From Halichondria panicea (lineage: Eukaryota; Porifera; Demospongiae; Suberitida; Halichondriidae): a stretch of 64,000 nucleotides of DNA. The translations under genes and the position numbers were made by a program. The notes under the pieces are model-generated. The model worked only from the letters and a program-made list of their open reading frames with translations. It was not told the DNA's origin and did not search any database. The stretch is from positions 5,993,839 through 6,057,838 of the forward strand of contig NC_087379.1 of the NCBI RefSeq assembly GCF_963675165.1. Reading direction: 5' to 3'. Positions 46,252-57,395 of the stretch are shown one piece after another. How positions within the stretch are numbered: the stretch's first letter is position 1; every line of letters begins with the position of its first letter.

Positions 46252-48480
46252 TTAGAATATCTGCAGTCGCTTGTTGCCTTGATCGGATACAACAACAGAG
46301 TCATTGCGATCAATAGAGAGTCCATAAATGCCATTAAACTGTCCCTCTTCCGTTCCTGGTCCACCAAACGTGGTGATGTAGGCTCCCTGAGATGTGAACA
46401 CACTCACATGATTCGGTCCATTCTCACCGACGTACACTGTGTCACTGCTGTCGATGGCTATGGCCCAGGGACGACTTAGCTTCTGACCGTTGGCTTTTTG
46501 TGAGAAGGTTCTCAGGAACAGACCTTCGGCAGTGAAGACTTGTACTCGATGGTTATAGTGATCAGTCACATAGAGGTTGTTAGCACTATCAAATGATGCA
46601 TATAATGGGTTTTTTAATTGTCCGTTCCCATCGCCAGGTGAACCGAAACATCGTACAAATTTCAGTTCAGTAGAGAGCACTTGTATTCTGTTGTTACCCT
46701 GATCAGTCACATACAGGTTGTTGTCTTTTCTGTTATAACATATGCCATGTGGGACAGAAAACTGAAGGTTACCACTGCCTTGACTACCAACAGCTGCCAC
46801 AAACTCTCCGTCGGACGAGAATTTATTCACACGATTGCTATACTCTACTACATAGATGTTGTCGTCTTTGTCCACAGTCACTCCATATGCATTATTCAGC
46901 TTTCCAAACGTTCGTATCTTTTCACCCTCTGGTGTCAATACAGAGACAGTAGCTCCATCACCTTCAACAACAATCAACTGTTCCTTACTATTGAAGACAG
47001 TGCCTCGTGAGCTGTTCACACCTTGTACAACTCGGGGAGGCTTGACGAAGCTCTGTGGTGATGGGGCTACAGCTATTGGGAATGGACTGCTTCGTACTGC
47101 GTCCCCATTGACAGTGATGTGTAGTTCATGCTTTCCTCGTTTCATAGGGCGATAGTTGATCTTGTGTTGGCCGTGTTGTTGCTCGATCACTTCACATTTC
47201 AATCTGTCTTTGCTAACGATATGCACCAGTTCAGCTTGGAGGTCGAGCTTGAGTTCGAATTTCTTGTTTTTCTTAGTCATTGCTTGAAAGGATACAGTTT
47301 TTGTTTCTCCAGTTGTTGTAGCACCTTTCAGACCATCTCCTGTCGTGTGGCTGTTCTCTAAGCTGATTGAACCACACTGTTCAATCTCTAGGAAATCTCG
47401 ACAAGCTTGTTGGAGAGGTTCTTTTCCTTTAGTGATCATTTCCATGTCAGCCTTTGTTTCTGGTTGAATAGTGCTTGGATTGAAGTCAGTCGAAATTTGT
47501 TTGATTCTCTTTATAACGGAAGATTTCATTTCAAGTACTTCACCATCTGTGCCTGTTTTGAGACCCCCCTCAGCGTACTCCAGACAGCTGGTCAGTTTCA
47601 CCTGAGTGATCTCCACTTGGTCCCTCTGTGCCGCCAGATCCTTCAGCTTCTGTTGAGTCAGCATATCTAGCTCTCCTACTAGCTCTGCCTTTCGTTGGTT
47701 CAACAGTCGATGTTGTTCGTCAATCTCCTTGTGGATGCTGGCCTCAATCGCGGCCCTCTGATCGTGGATTGCCTTGACTCTTGTGTCAAAGTCCTGCAGA
47801 GCTCGTTGTACACTGTCCAGCTTCTCTTTGACTGGTTTGAGACTGGAGACAAGTTCTTCCTTGTGCTTGGTCAGCACATCAGCCACCAGGTCGTAGTTGT
47901 GGTCTTTGTGGAGACGAATGGTGCAGTCCGTGCAAATGACAGTGGAGCAGGTATCGCAGTATATCTTAAGGGCATTCTCTGAGTGTTTGGGGCAATGGGG
48001 GGCGGCCTTCTTGGGAGGAATCAGGCTAGTCACTTGAGCTTTGAGTTCATCCAGTGAAATGACGGTGTGATTCCTCGTGTATTTATATCGCTTATGCCCT
48101 ACTTGACAATCGTCACATAAAAAGTCCCCACAGTCGTTACAGTACCCAGTGGCTTTGCCATCCTCACAGCTGCCACAGTTCTTATCATCGTCGTCTTCGG
48201 CCTTGTTGAAAGCATCTTGTATCTCAAACAAGTGGTCGATGTGGAAGTCTGATTGCAGTCCAGCCACTCCCTTCTCTGACAGTGGGACAATGTGTCGACA
48301 GGTGGGACAAGTGAGAGAGCATCTATCCTTGGTCACTAGTTTCTCCAGACACGGAGACTTGCAAAACACGTGAAAACAAGGCAAAAGTTTCGGCTGCTTG
48401 AAAGTGTCGAGACAAAGGGAGCATTCGAGTTGAGCATCGAGTTTCTTGAGAGCTTCTTTCGTAGTCACTCTCTCGGCCAT
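46252..48480 (-). CDS. TRIM-NHL E3 ubiquitin ligase, copy 6 (742 aa)
   Basis: Complete TRIM-NHL protein. The 5' two thirds (class A B-box 1, coiled coil, filamin, through [12 protein letters not shown]) match copy 4 with no difference that I can see, but it lacks the copy 4 12-residue duplication. Blades 3-4 ([15 protein letters not shown]) instead resemble copy 7, and blade 4 loop DHYNHR is as in copy 5. It is therefore a mosaic. Blade 2 has the shortened EYSNR loop. The last blade loop DQGNKR is as in copy 1. RING and B-box ligands are intact. The polyA signal is at 46092-46097. Confidence 0.95.
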   Translation of the reverse strand: MAERVTTKEALKKLDAQLECSLCLDTFKQPKLLPCFHVFCKSPCLEKLVTKDRCSLTCPTCRHIVPLSEKGVAGLQSDFHIDHLFEIQDAFNKAEDDDDKNCGSCEDGKATGYCNDCGDFLCDDCQVGHKRYKYTRNHTVISLDELKAQVTSLIPPKKAAPHCPKHSENALKIYCDTCSTVICTDCTIRLHKDHNYDLVADVLTKHKEELVSSLKPVKEKLDSVQRALQDFDTRVKAIHDQRAAIEASIHKEIDEQHRLLNQRKAELVGELDMLTQQKLKDLAAQRDQVEITQVKLTSCLEYAEGGLKTGTDGEVLEMKSSVIKRIKQISTDFNPSTIQPETKADMEMITKGKEPLQQACRDFLEIEQCGSISLENSHTTGDGLKGATTTGETKTVSFQAMTKKNKKFELKLDLQAELVHIVSKDRLKCEVIEQQHGQHKINYRPMKRGKHELHITVNGDAVRSSPFPIAVAPSPQSFVKPPRVVQGVNSSRGTVFNSKEQLIVVEGDGATVSVLTPEGEKIRTFGKLNNAYGVTVDKDDNIYVVEYSNRVNKFSSDGEFVAAVGSQGSGNLQFSVPHGICYNRKDNNLYVTDQGNNRIQVLSTELKFVRCFGSPGDGNGQLKNPLYASFDSANNLYVTDHYNHRVQVFTAEGLFLRTFSQKANGQKLSRPWAIAIDSSDTVYVGENGPNHVSVFTSQGAYITTFGGPGTEEGQFNGIYGLSIDRNDSVVVSDQGNKRLQIF

Positions 48481-48559
48481 GGCTTCGAGAATTTATCGAG
48501 TGTTGTAAGGTTTGTTATACTTGGCGTTATCTGTGAGTGGGGACGGGGACATACAATAA

Positions 48560-48790
48560 GCACACACACACACACACACACACACGTACACACACACACA
48601 CACACGTACACACACACACACACACGTACACACACACACGTACACACACACACACACACACACACACGTACACACACACACGCACACGCACGCGCACACG
48701 CACGCGCACGCGCACGCACACGCACACACACACACACACACACGTACACGCACACACACACACACGTACACACACACGCACACACACACA
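48560..48790. repeat. Very long (CA)n tract upstream of TRIM copy 6
   Basis: About 230 bases of CA repeat with ACGTAC and CGCACGCG interruptions, similar in pattern to 30489-30707. Confidence 0.95.
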
Positions 48791-48898
48791 TCTGACAACA
48801 TTGTCTATAACAAGTAAGATACACAGAGTAGATCTACATCAGTCATGTCATGCAGGATTATTAAACTCACAGATCCTAGATTGAATCAAGGAGGACAT

Positions 48899-49432
48899 CG
48901 GTTAACTATGGTCGCAAGAGTCAGGAAGTAGTGAGTCATATCCGAGCGTGGATATTATTACAATTTTGGCAGTACCGGGTCTAAGCTGGGGTCGCGTGCC
49001 CTTTGAACCCTGTCGGGGTTGGGGGTCACGTGACTGTGGTTAGGTTTTGGGGGAGTACTGAGAGAGGGGCCCCCGTTGTTAGCATTAAGCACGTAAGTGT
49101 TTGGGGGGGCCCTCATTCAGCCCCCATACCGGTAATCACATCGTATGATGGAAAGAAATGGTCAGAGACCGTGTTTGATAGGGAGGGAGGGAGGCTCAAG
49201 AGTTGAGCCTCAGTCACTAGCACTGTACTCGGGAGAAGTATTACACGTGTAAGAGAGTAGGTCACGCATGCGCGATGTACGGGGCCAAACCCAAGCACCT
49301 CTACAGCCGAGGTAAGGCCGCGGTTGTGATGCTTCACGTTAACTACGTTTAACTACATTAAACTATATAATCAGAGATACAAAAGAAACAGATCTTTTGT
49401 ATCTCTGATATAATAAATCTAAAGACCAACTA
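48899..49432. other. Unit-specific insertion of about 0.5 kb, unrecognised
   Basis: Replaces a short AT-rich stretch found in other units between AAGGAGGACAT and CTAAAGACC. It is GC-richer, with runs of G (GGGGTTGGGGGTCACGTGAC, about 49015). Near its right end, 49370-49409 is a perfect 16-base-arm hairpin. No open frame resembles a known protein, and no tRNA-like structure was found. Confidence 0.5.
49370..49409. repeat. Perfect hairpin, 16-base arms
   Basis: ATCAGAGATACAAAAG and CTTTTGTATCTCTGAT around an 8-base loop; flanked by TATA on each side, possibly a tiny foldback element. Confidence 0.8.
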
Positions 49433-49672
49433 AATCTAGTGATGTCACGTGAAATAAATCTTGATGTAATAATTTTGAGAAAGATGCACTTTGGTAATTG
49501 TACAGTGCACAACATACTAAGTATTAGTTAATGTACAGAATCAGGTAAATTTACACAATACACATGGCAGAAAAAATCCCACAGCCACAATAATTTATAC
49601 AACACATGCACATGCGCATAATTGATACATGACTTAATTGCGAACTGCGCATTGTTAGTGTGCTATCAGTTT

Positions 49673-52055
49673 TTATGAGGTTCCAACTCTTTTGTATAGA
49701 TAGAGGTAGGCCAATTCTCTGGGGGGAGCAGCTGACTCGGCAACTTTAGCATCGTTGAAGATGATCCACTTGCCATCTTTCTTGATGTGACAGACGTAAT
49801 GGCCGCGCATGGTGGAGGTGCCCATGTGACTGATGAAGGCCGTCAGCTCGTATTCTGAGAAAAACATTATACTTAAAATGAAGCACTTAATTCAAATTTT
49901 AGTAATATTATCATGAACCACGAACCAATTAACTTCAGGATCTAGCATCATAGCACAACTTAGTTACAAATGCGTACATGTAGCTACTCCATGTACGCAT
50001 GTAAGAGCTTACAAAAACACGAAAATGTGGTCTAAAGGAATGCATAGAACAGGCACATGACTTGACTTACTTCCTGGTCCATCGTGATAGGTTGGTCCCA
50101 CCTCTGACGGCTGATCCACCTCCATAGCTGCCAGCTCAGTCATGTGACTAAACACCCAATCAGCCGCTCTCTCCACATTACCATCCTGAAATATATGTAC
50201 CATGACAGTCAAAACAGTGAACTAATAATAAACTCTATCAGACTAACTTACAGTTGCTTTCAGTGCTTTGATGGCTTGCTCTCTGGTGAATCCCAAGCTC
50301 ATTACTATGACAATACTGTCTTCACTGACGGGCGGGCCGGCGGAGGTCTTGGACTGTGGCTTTGGAGGCTCAAATGGGGCAGCAAAATCTGCACAAATGC
50401 AATCAGTTAAAAATGATGGAACTCAACGAATAATGCTTGATCATGAGTGATGATTGACTGACTGATTTTCTGTACCTGGGTCTCCCATGTGTTCCAATAT
50501 CCAATTCATAGCTGGCTCAACACCTGTGAGTGTGTGAGTGTGAGTGTGGGAGGGGGGAGTAAGTATAGTACTAGCAGGGTTTCATCTAGTGGGGAAGCTT
50601 CCCTCCCAAAAGAGAGGGGAAAATAGGAGGAGAGAGTGAGAGAGAGAGGGAGACATTATCCCAACATTATCTAGACACGGTCTTTTGCTACATGTAGCTT
50701 TGCAGAGGATGATTAGTCATCACCTAGTCTTACCACAAATCTATCCATTGCTTTTGTAGTACATGATGTGGTTTATAGATACGGTCCACAATTTCAAACC
50801 AGCATACCAAGTTACATGGAGTTGCCTATCAATGCACATTCGGCCAGGAATACATCGCTAATAGGCACCAACAACAAACAATATAGGGGGTGTGGCTATC
50901 TGAAGTGGGCGTGGTCTCAACTTTTTCACGCTAACGCGCGTGGTTCCTTTCAAACTTCCCCCCAAACTTAAAATCCTGGATGAAACCCTGAGTAGTATCA
51001 ATTAATTTCGTCGTACCTTGGTTTTGGGTGTTAAAGACGCCTCTCTTGCACCCCTCTAGGTCAAAGCCCATGGACACCAGCTGCATCACCACCCCCTCAT
51101 CAATTTCAACTGCGTGATAGTGAAATGCAAATATTTCAAGGTTACATACTTATGATAGCATACCGGGTTTCTCCTCTTGTTGATTGGCAGGGGCATCCCC
51201 ACCATCAGGGAGCTCCACCTCTCCGGGCTGTAGACCACACCCTCTCAAGTGAGACAAATCCAGAGTGTCGGGAGCATCAACAAGCACATCTGATAGTCAC
51301 ATGCATTACACAGCACTAGTATCAGGTAATGATCATAGCTTTAGTAGGGATCAACTGACCAATTTTCTTTGGAACCCAGTCCTCGGCAAAAGTGAACTTG
51401 ACCATCTGTATCATGAGGTAGTCTGGAAATGAGGTGAACCGCGAAGTCCTGTGGGTACACACATGTAGTTAATAGCTAGAGTAGTGTTTTGTTTAGGAAT
51501 GACCGCATACTTTTTTGCCAGGCCTTTCCCACCAACTGCTGTACTGTAGAAGTCCGAAATCTCATGAGCTAGTGCAAACCTCTCTAGACATGCAGTGAAT
51601 GGTACCTTGGCTCGAACAATGTCATCAGGATTGCTGGAGGGGAGGAGAGTTAGGGTTAGTATATACTCGATACTCGTTATGTCTCTTACATTCTCTGCTT
51701 GTTTGCTTCTAATTCTTTCTTCTTAACCTCCCAGGCAGCCACTTTAGCTGTGAGGGAAAGAGATCTTTCATACCGGTACACACATAAGCGCACAAGAGTA
51801 TAAAATTTGGACCAGTAAATTACAAGCTACGACACTGTCACATGATACCTTTGTTAGTGGCTGTGTCCAGAGGTACGGGCAGGTGAAGGAGGTTGTCCTC
51901 TCTCAGGGAGTAGCGGACCTTCCCTGAGGCTACACACTCGATTCGTTCCTCAGTCTGGAACCGGAATGAGTCCACTGCATTCAGAGTCCCAGGTTTGGTA
52001 CGTTGATTCTTGTCAATTGATGCCAGCAGGTGAAGATAGAACTCCTGAGCATCCT

Positions 52056-52098
<43 letters not shown>

Positions 52099-54296
52099 TG
52101 TGTGTGAGTGTGTGTGTGTGTGCGCGCGCGTGAGGGGGGAGGAGAGCAAGATAGGGTACCTGTTGCCTCATAGTACTGAACTCAGGGTGGTCTCGACCAA
52201 TCAGAGCCTTGAACATCATTGGGGGAATTCCCTCTTGCTCCTGGATAGTAACATAATGACACCATGGACACAGCAGTGAGAGCATACCTTGGGCGGCTTT
52301 GTTTCCTTGTTATTTGGCGCCTCTTCTGACGGGGGCTCTCGAGAGTACTGACCAGACAACAACCCCACTGCTAGTTTACTCCTACAAAGAGAACAGTGTA
52401 GACAAGAGATGAGATATGATACGTGAATTAGTAGGAAATGTCTCACGTACAATTGACAGTCGAAGTCAGAGGTTGGGTTGGCAGGAGAGTTTTGGAAGAT
52501 GGTACCAGCATTATCGAAATACCTGCAGCATTCATAAAACACAGGAGACAATGATACTGCACATGTAGTGTGTACAGTAGGTTCTAGCTGACCTTTGCTT
52601 GAACTCTGGCAGAGAGAACATGACCTGCATGACTGAGTTCAGATAGCAGCTGTTGCCAAGGTTACGCATCCCTGTGTACCCTGGACCATATCGAGGGACA
52701 AGGGTTTTGCCAGACTCCTGAATAATGGACCACTCCCCAATACGCATGTTCATGTCAATCTCCAGCTCAGTCATGGTGGCATCAGTCTGCAGGTAGAGGA
52801 GGAGTAGAATAGTGCTGTGTATGCAAATGATGTGCGTGCAAGAACCTGTATATACGGGAGACATGCCCTTGTACTATTAGCATGTTAGCATGTTACAATG
52901 TACAGTTACAAAACATAACGTACGTAGAGCTTTTGTAAGAATCAAAAGTTACTGAGTGAAAGCACATTCATTATTATAAGGAAAAGGAAAGTGATGTGTA
53001 ACTCAACCAACACAATGACTCAACACACTGGTTCTCATAAGCTACCATACCTTGGTCATGCTGGTGATGTCAATGCCAAAGTGAGCAAGGTGCTGACTCA
53101 ACAGAGGGTCGAGTACCATATCGTCCTCATCATAAGAGTACACGTCCCCTCCGTCAGGTGTGATGGTCCCTAGTTTCACCGCCAGGGGGTACCGGGTATC
53201 AACGTAGTAATCTACAGCGTGATTGTTACCCCCAGATCCTGCACGGAGGACATGTATAACATCAGTCACAGTGTATCAGGCCAGTGCTGTATAAGATGTG
53301 TACGGAATTCTACATTTTTCTAGCTTCTTTCCTTGCTGTGTAGCAGGCTAGCATTAATTTTACAGAATATCAGATAAAGGATTAGCCCAACACGATGAGT
53401 GACTGCAGAGCATTACTGGTAAGTGAAAAATGTATAGACAATGAAGCTATTTCATGTACCATTAAAGTATTTTCGTCCACAGAGTATGGTACCGTCAGTG
53501 AGGTTCATCCAGAGGTTAGAGGTCAGGTCACACATGGAACACTTCCATCCACTGCAGCACCACCAATAACAACGTAAGTATGGTGTACATCTTGGTGGGT
53601 TATTACAAACCTTGGTAGCACTTTCACACCATTGTCCAACTGAACCAGGGCCATTGCATGCCTGCAAACAAGAAGCATGACTCCATATATAGAGCATCAA
53701 GTAACAATGGTCTTACTTGGACACTATTCTCTTGTCCCCATCCCATGCAGCAATGGCCTCCTGCTTGGTGGCTGTGTGTGCAGACTGAATGCCTCTAATG
53801 GACTCTTGGATCTATAGAGAGATCAGAATGAGAAAAATGTTGTCTGGTTCTTAATATTGCATGCAACACACGTTTCACAGCACGTTATCATGGGAAGTGA
53901 TAGAATACGTCCATGCACGTCCCAAGCTCATACCTACAATTATATGCACAATACAAGCAACCCACACCTTCTGTGACAACTGTGGGTCTGGCAGAGGTAT
54001 GATAGTGAACTCAGGCAGCACCAAGAGAGAATAGCTCTCCTCATACTCCACCTTCTCTACTCCTCCATCAAAGCCACCCTCCATCACCCTCCATCCCAAT
54101 AGCCAGACAAGTCGGCTTCTTAATTACTCAGTGGGGCTTCATCCACCACAGAAGCCGGGGCTGGGGGCTGGAAGGTGCTTAATTTTAAGCCATGTATTTT
54201 AATTAATAGCGTTTTAATATTGGCTGACCTTTTTCGTTTTCCTGATGAATAGAAACAGAGACTCTTTGGTTTTCTGGTAGTATCGCGACTCAGCCG
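49673..54296 (-). CDS. USP5: USP5-like copy 6; core open, 5' exons truncated and broken
   Basis: Isopeptidase T-like gene. Last exon 49673-49854 (His box [13 protein letters not shown]); UBA exons; DAQEF exon about 51849-52054; Cys-box exon 52593-52786 with intact [15 protein letters not shown] exon about 53051-53238; ZnF-UBP exon about 53460-53552 with YFNG in place of YFDG. Core exons are open. The 5' part is lost: exon 3 has a stop (TAA at 54120-54122) in the same 4-base insertion seen in copies 3 and 7, plus a 10-base tandem duplication near 54072-54091. Exon 2 is cut at about 54296 by a deletion that removes exon 1. A product would need a start downstream of exon 3. Confidence 0.83.
50575..50990. 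mobile_element. Intronic MITE (copy 6)
   Basis: Same CAGGGTTTCATC element and site as in copy 4, nearly identical to that copy. Confidence 0.85.
52056..52130. repeat. (GT)n tract in the USP5 copy 6 intron
   Basis: GT repeat ending in GCGCGCG before the DAQEF exon. Confidence 0.9.
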
Positions 54297-54769
54297 ACCA
54301 TGTGTGCAGAAGATCAATCTGGTAAACCTTACATGTCGTCAAATAAAATAGTCAGCAAACTTTGTTAATGACCATTACCAAAATCACACAGTACTTTATA
54401 GTTTTAGGAAACTAATAAATTATAAGGAAGGAATTTATAGAGAAATTAAATACTGGGTACGTTATTCGGAAGTTCCACTGGTGATCATGCCTCTCAATAC
54501 AGGAACATTCTAAAAAACACCACCCGGACCACGTGTCTGTAAGATAACATGGACATGCTGGCTAGGTTGGAGGGTCAGAGTTTGATTACAAAATCAAATG
54601 TGCTGTACATTTATTCACAGCCAATAATTATAACAACATTGGATTTGATATTAGATCTAGCTAGACTACAAATGCACAAAACGTAAGAAGACTACCAACA
54701 ATTTCCACACTAAAATACAAACACATTTCACTAGTTCTTAGTTTGCTTGTACTACTGATCGTGATCTCA
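54297..54769. other. Shortened spacer below TRIM copy 7
   Basis: A deletion joins USP5 exon 2 to its upstream flank, and a second junction near 54510 (ACATTCTAAAAAACACC) removes the exon-like block. AATAAA on the minus strand lies at 54610-54615. Confidence 0.55.
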
Positions 54770-56989
54770 TTAGAATATCTGCAGTCGCCTGTTGCCTTGC
54801 TCAGATACAACAACAGAGTCATTGTGATCAATAGAGAGTCCATGAATGCTATTAAACTGTCCCTCTTCCGTTCCTGGCCCACCAAACGTGGTGATGTAGG
54901 CTCCCTGAGATGTGAACACACTCACATGATGCGGTCCATTCTCACTGACGTACACTGTGTCACTGCTGTCGATAGCTATGGCCCAGGGAAGGTTCAGCTT
55001 CTGACCGTTGGTTTTTTGTGAGAAGGTTCTCAGGAATTGACCTTCAGCAGTGAAGACTTGTACTCGATGGTTACAACGATCAGTCACATAGAGATTGTTA
55101 GCACTATCAAATGTTGCATACAGTGGGTTTTGTAATTGTCCGTTCCCCTTGCCAGGTGTACCGAAACATCGTACGAACTTCAGTTCAGTAGAGAGCACTT
55201 GTATTCTGTTGTTACCCTGATCAGTCACATACAGGTTGTTGTCTCTTCTGTTATAACATATGCCATGTGGGACAGAAAACTGAAGGTTACCACTGCCTTC
55301 ACTACCAACAGCTGCCACAAACTCTCCGTCGGATGAGAATTTATTCACACGATTGCTATACCCTACTACATAGATGTTGTCGTCTTTGTCCACAGTCACT
55401 CCATGCGCATTATTCAGTTTACCAAACGTTCGTATCTTCTCACCCTCTGGTGTCAATACAGAGACAGTAGCTCCTTCAACAACAACTAACTGACCCTTAC
55501 TGTTGAAGACAGTGCCTTGTGGGTTGTTCACACCTCGTACAACTCGGGAAGGCTTGACGAAGCTCTGTGGTGATGGAGCTACAGCTATTGGGAATGGACT
55601 GCCTCGTACTGCGTCCCCATTGACAGTGATGTGTAGTTCATGCTTTCCTCGTTTCATAGGGCGATAGTTGATCTTGTGTTGGCCATGTTGTTGCTCGATC
55701 ACTTCACATTTCAATCTGTCTTTGCTCATGACATGCACAAGTTTAGCTTTGAGGTCGAGTTTGCATTTGAATTTCTTGTTTTTCTTGGTTATTGCTTGAA
55801 AAGATACAGTTTTTGTTTCTCCAGTCGTGGCACCTTTCAGACCATCTCCTGTCGTGTGGCTGTTCTCTAAGCTGATGGATCTACTGTGATTATTCTCTAG
55901 GAAATCTCGACAAGCTTGTTGGAGAGGTTCTTTTCCTTTAGTGATCATTTCCATGTCAGCCTTTGTTTCTGGTTGAATAGTGCTTGGATTGAAGTCAGTC
56001 GAAATTTGTTTGATTCTCTTTATAACGGAAGATTTCATTTCAAGTACTTCACCGTCTGTGCCTGTTTTGAGACCCCCCTCAGCGTACTCCAGACAGCTGG
56101 TCAGTTTCACCTGAGTGATCTCCACTTGGTCCCTCTGCGCCGCCAGATTCTTCAGCTTCTGCTGAGTCAGCATCTCTAGCTCTCCCACAAGCTCTGCCCT
56201 TCGTTGGTCCAACAGTCGATGTTGTTCGTTAATCTCCTTGTGGATGTTGGCTTCAATCGCGGCCCTCTGATCGTGGATTGCCTTGGCTCTTGTGTCAAAG
56301 TCCTGCAGAGCTCGTTGTACACTGTCAAGCTTCTCTTTGACTGGTTTGAGACTGGAGACAAGTTCTTCCTTGTGCTTGGTCAGCACATCAGCCACCAGGT
56401 CGTAGTTGTGGTCTTTGTGGAGACGAATGGTGCAGTCTGTGCAAATGAGAGTGGAGCAGGTATCGCAGTATATCTTGAGGGCATTGTCCGAGTGCTTGGG
56501 GCAATGGGGGACGGCTTTCTTGGGGGGAACCAGGCTAGTCACTTGAGCTTTGAGTTCATCCAGCGAAATTAGTTTATGATTTCGTAGATATTTCATTATC
56601 TTATGAGCAGCTTGACACTTGTCACACAAAAAGTCCCCACAGTCGTTACAGTACCCGGTGGCTTTGCCATCTTCACAGCTGCCACAGTTTCTATCATTTT
56701 CGTCTTCAGCCTTGTTGAAAGCATCTTGTATCTCAAACAAGTGGTCAATGTGGAAGTCTGATTGCAGTCCAGCCACTCCCCTCTCTGACAGTGGGACAAT
56801 GTGTCGACAGGTGGGACAAGTGAGGGAGCGTCCATCCTTGGTCACTAGTTTCTCCAGACACGGAGACTTGCAAAACACGTGAAAACAAGGCAAAAGTTTC
56901 GGCTGCTTGAAAGTGTCGAGACAAAGGGAGCATTCGAGTTGAGCATCGAGTTTCTTGAGAGCTTCTTTCATAGTCACTCTCTCGGCCAT
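54770..56989 (-). CDS. TRIM-NHL E3 ubiquitin ligase, copy 7 (739 aa)
   Basis: Complete TRIM-NHL protein, shortest intact copy. RING and B-box ligands present; class B B-box 1 (QAAHKIMKYLRNHKLIS). The second codon block reads ERVTMKEAL, so an alternative in-frame ATG lies at codon 7. It lacks two residues in the first NHL repeat (VVEGATVSV where others have VVESGGATVSV), as copy 2 does. Blade loops read GYSNR, DQGNNR, DRCNHR and EQGNRR. The polyA signal is at 54610-54615. Confidence 0.95.
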   Translation of the reverse strand: MAERVTMKEALKKLDAQLECSLCLDTFKQPKLLPCFHVFCKSPCLEKLVTKDGRSLTCPTCRHIVPLSERGVAGLQSDFHIDHLFEIQDAFNKAEDENDRNCGSCEDGKATGYCNDCGDFLCDKCQAAHKIMKYLRNHKLISLDELKAQVTSLVPPKKAVPHCPKHSDNALKIYCDTCSTLICTDCTIRLHKDHNYDLVADVLTKHKEELVSSLKPVKEKLDSVQRALQDFDTRAKAIHDQRAAIEANIHKEINEQHRLLDQRRAELVGELEMLTQQKLKNLAAQRDQVEITQVKLTSCLEYAEGGLKTGTDGEVLEMKSSVIKRIKQISTDFNPSTIQPETKADMEMITKGKEPLQQACRDFLENNHSRSISLENSHTTGDGLKGATTGETKTVSFQAITKKNKKFKCKLDLKAKLVHVMSKDRLKCEVIEQQHGQHKINYRPMKRGKHELHITVNGDAVRGSPFPIAVAPSPQSFVKPSRVVRGVNNPQGTVFNSKGQLVVVEGATVSVLTPEGEKIRTFGKLNNAHGVTVDKDDNIYVVGYSNRVNKFSSDGEFVAAVGSEGSGNLQFSVPHGICYNRRDNNLYVTDQGNNRIQVLSTELKFVRCFGTPGKGNGQLQNPLYATFDSANNLYVTDRCNHRVQVFTAEGQFLRTFSQKTNGQKLNLPWAIAIDSSDTVYVSENGPHHVSVFTSQGAYITTFGGPGTEEGQFNSIHGLSIDHNDSVVVSEQGNRRLQIF

Positions 56990-57067
56990 GGCTTTGGGAA
57001 TTTATCGAGTGTTGTAAGGTTTGTTATACTTGGCGTTATCTGTGAGTGGGGACGGGGACATACAATA

Positions 57068-57070
<3 letters not shown>

Positions 57071-57100
<30 letters not shown>
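57071..57100. repeat. (CA)n tract upstream of TRIM copy 7
   Basis: A short pure CA repeat at the conserved position. Confidence 0.95.
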
Positions 57101-57207
57101 CTGACAACACTGTCTATAACAAGTAAGATACACAGAGTAGATCTACATCAGTCATGTCATGCAGGATTATTAAACTCACAATCCTAGATTGAATCAAGGA
57201 GGACATT

Positions 57208-57266
57208 AGTTGGGCGGAGTCCAACCAACGCTCCAGAGCGCAGCGTTGGTTGGACTCCGCCCAACT
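57208..57266. mobile_element. 59-bp foldback MITE with 11-base target duplication
   Basis: Almost entirely inverted repeat: AGTTGGGCGGAGTCCAACC and its complement at the right end. Flanked by AGGAGGACATT (57197-57207, 57267-57277). It shares its first 11 bases and duplication length with the element at 45500-45814. Confidence 0.9.
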
Positions 57267-57395
57267 AGGAGGACATTGGAAAATAAATCTCATAATTAAA
57301 GACTAGTGATGTCACGTGAAATAAATCTTGATGTAATAATTTTTGAGAAAGATGCACTTTGGTAATTGTACAGTGCACAACATAATAAGTATTAG

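Noticed and set aside
48960-49045. tRNA or SINE head in the GC-rich insertion
   Set aside because: No convincing A and B box pair or cloverleaf could be drawn.
49003-49206. 67-codon frame in the GC-rich insertion
   Set aside because: Glycine/valine-rich low-complexity composition with no family resemblance.
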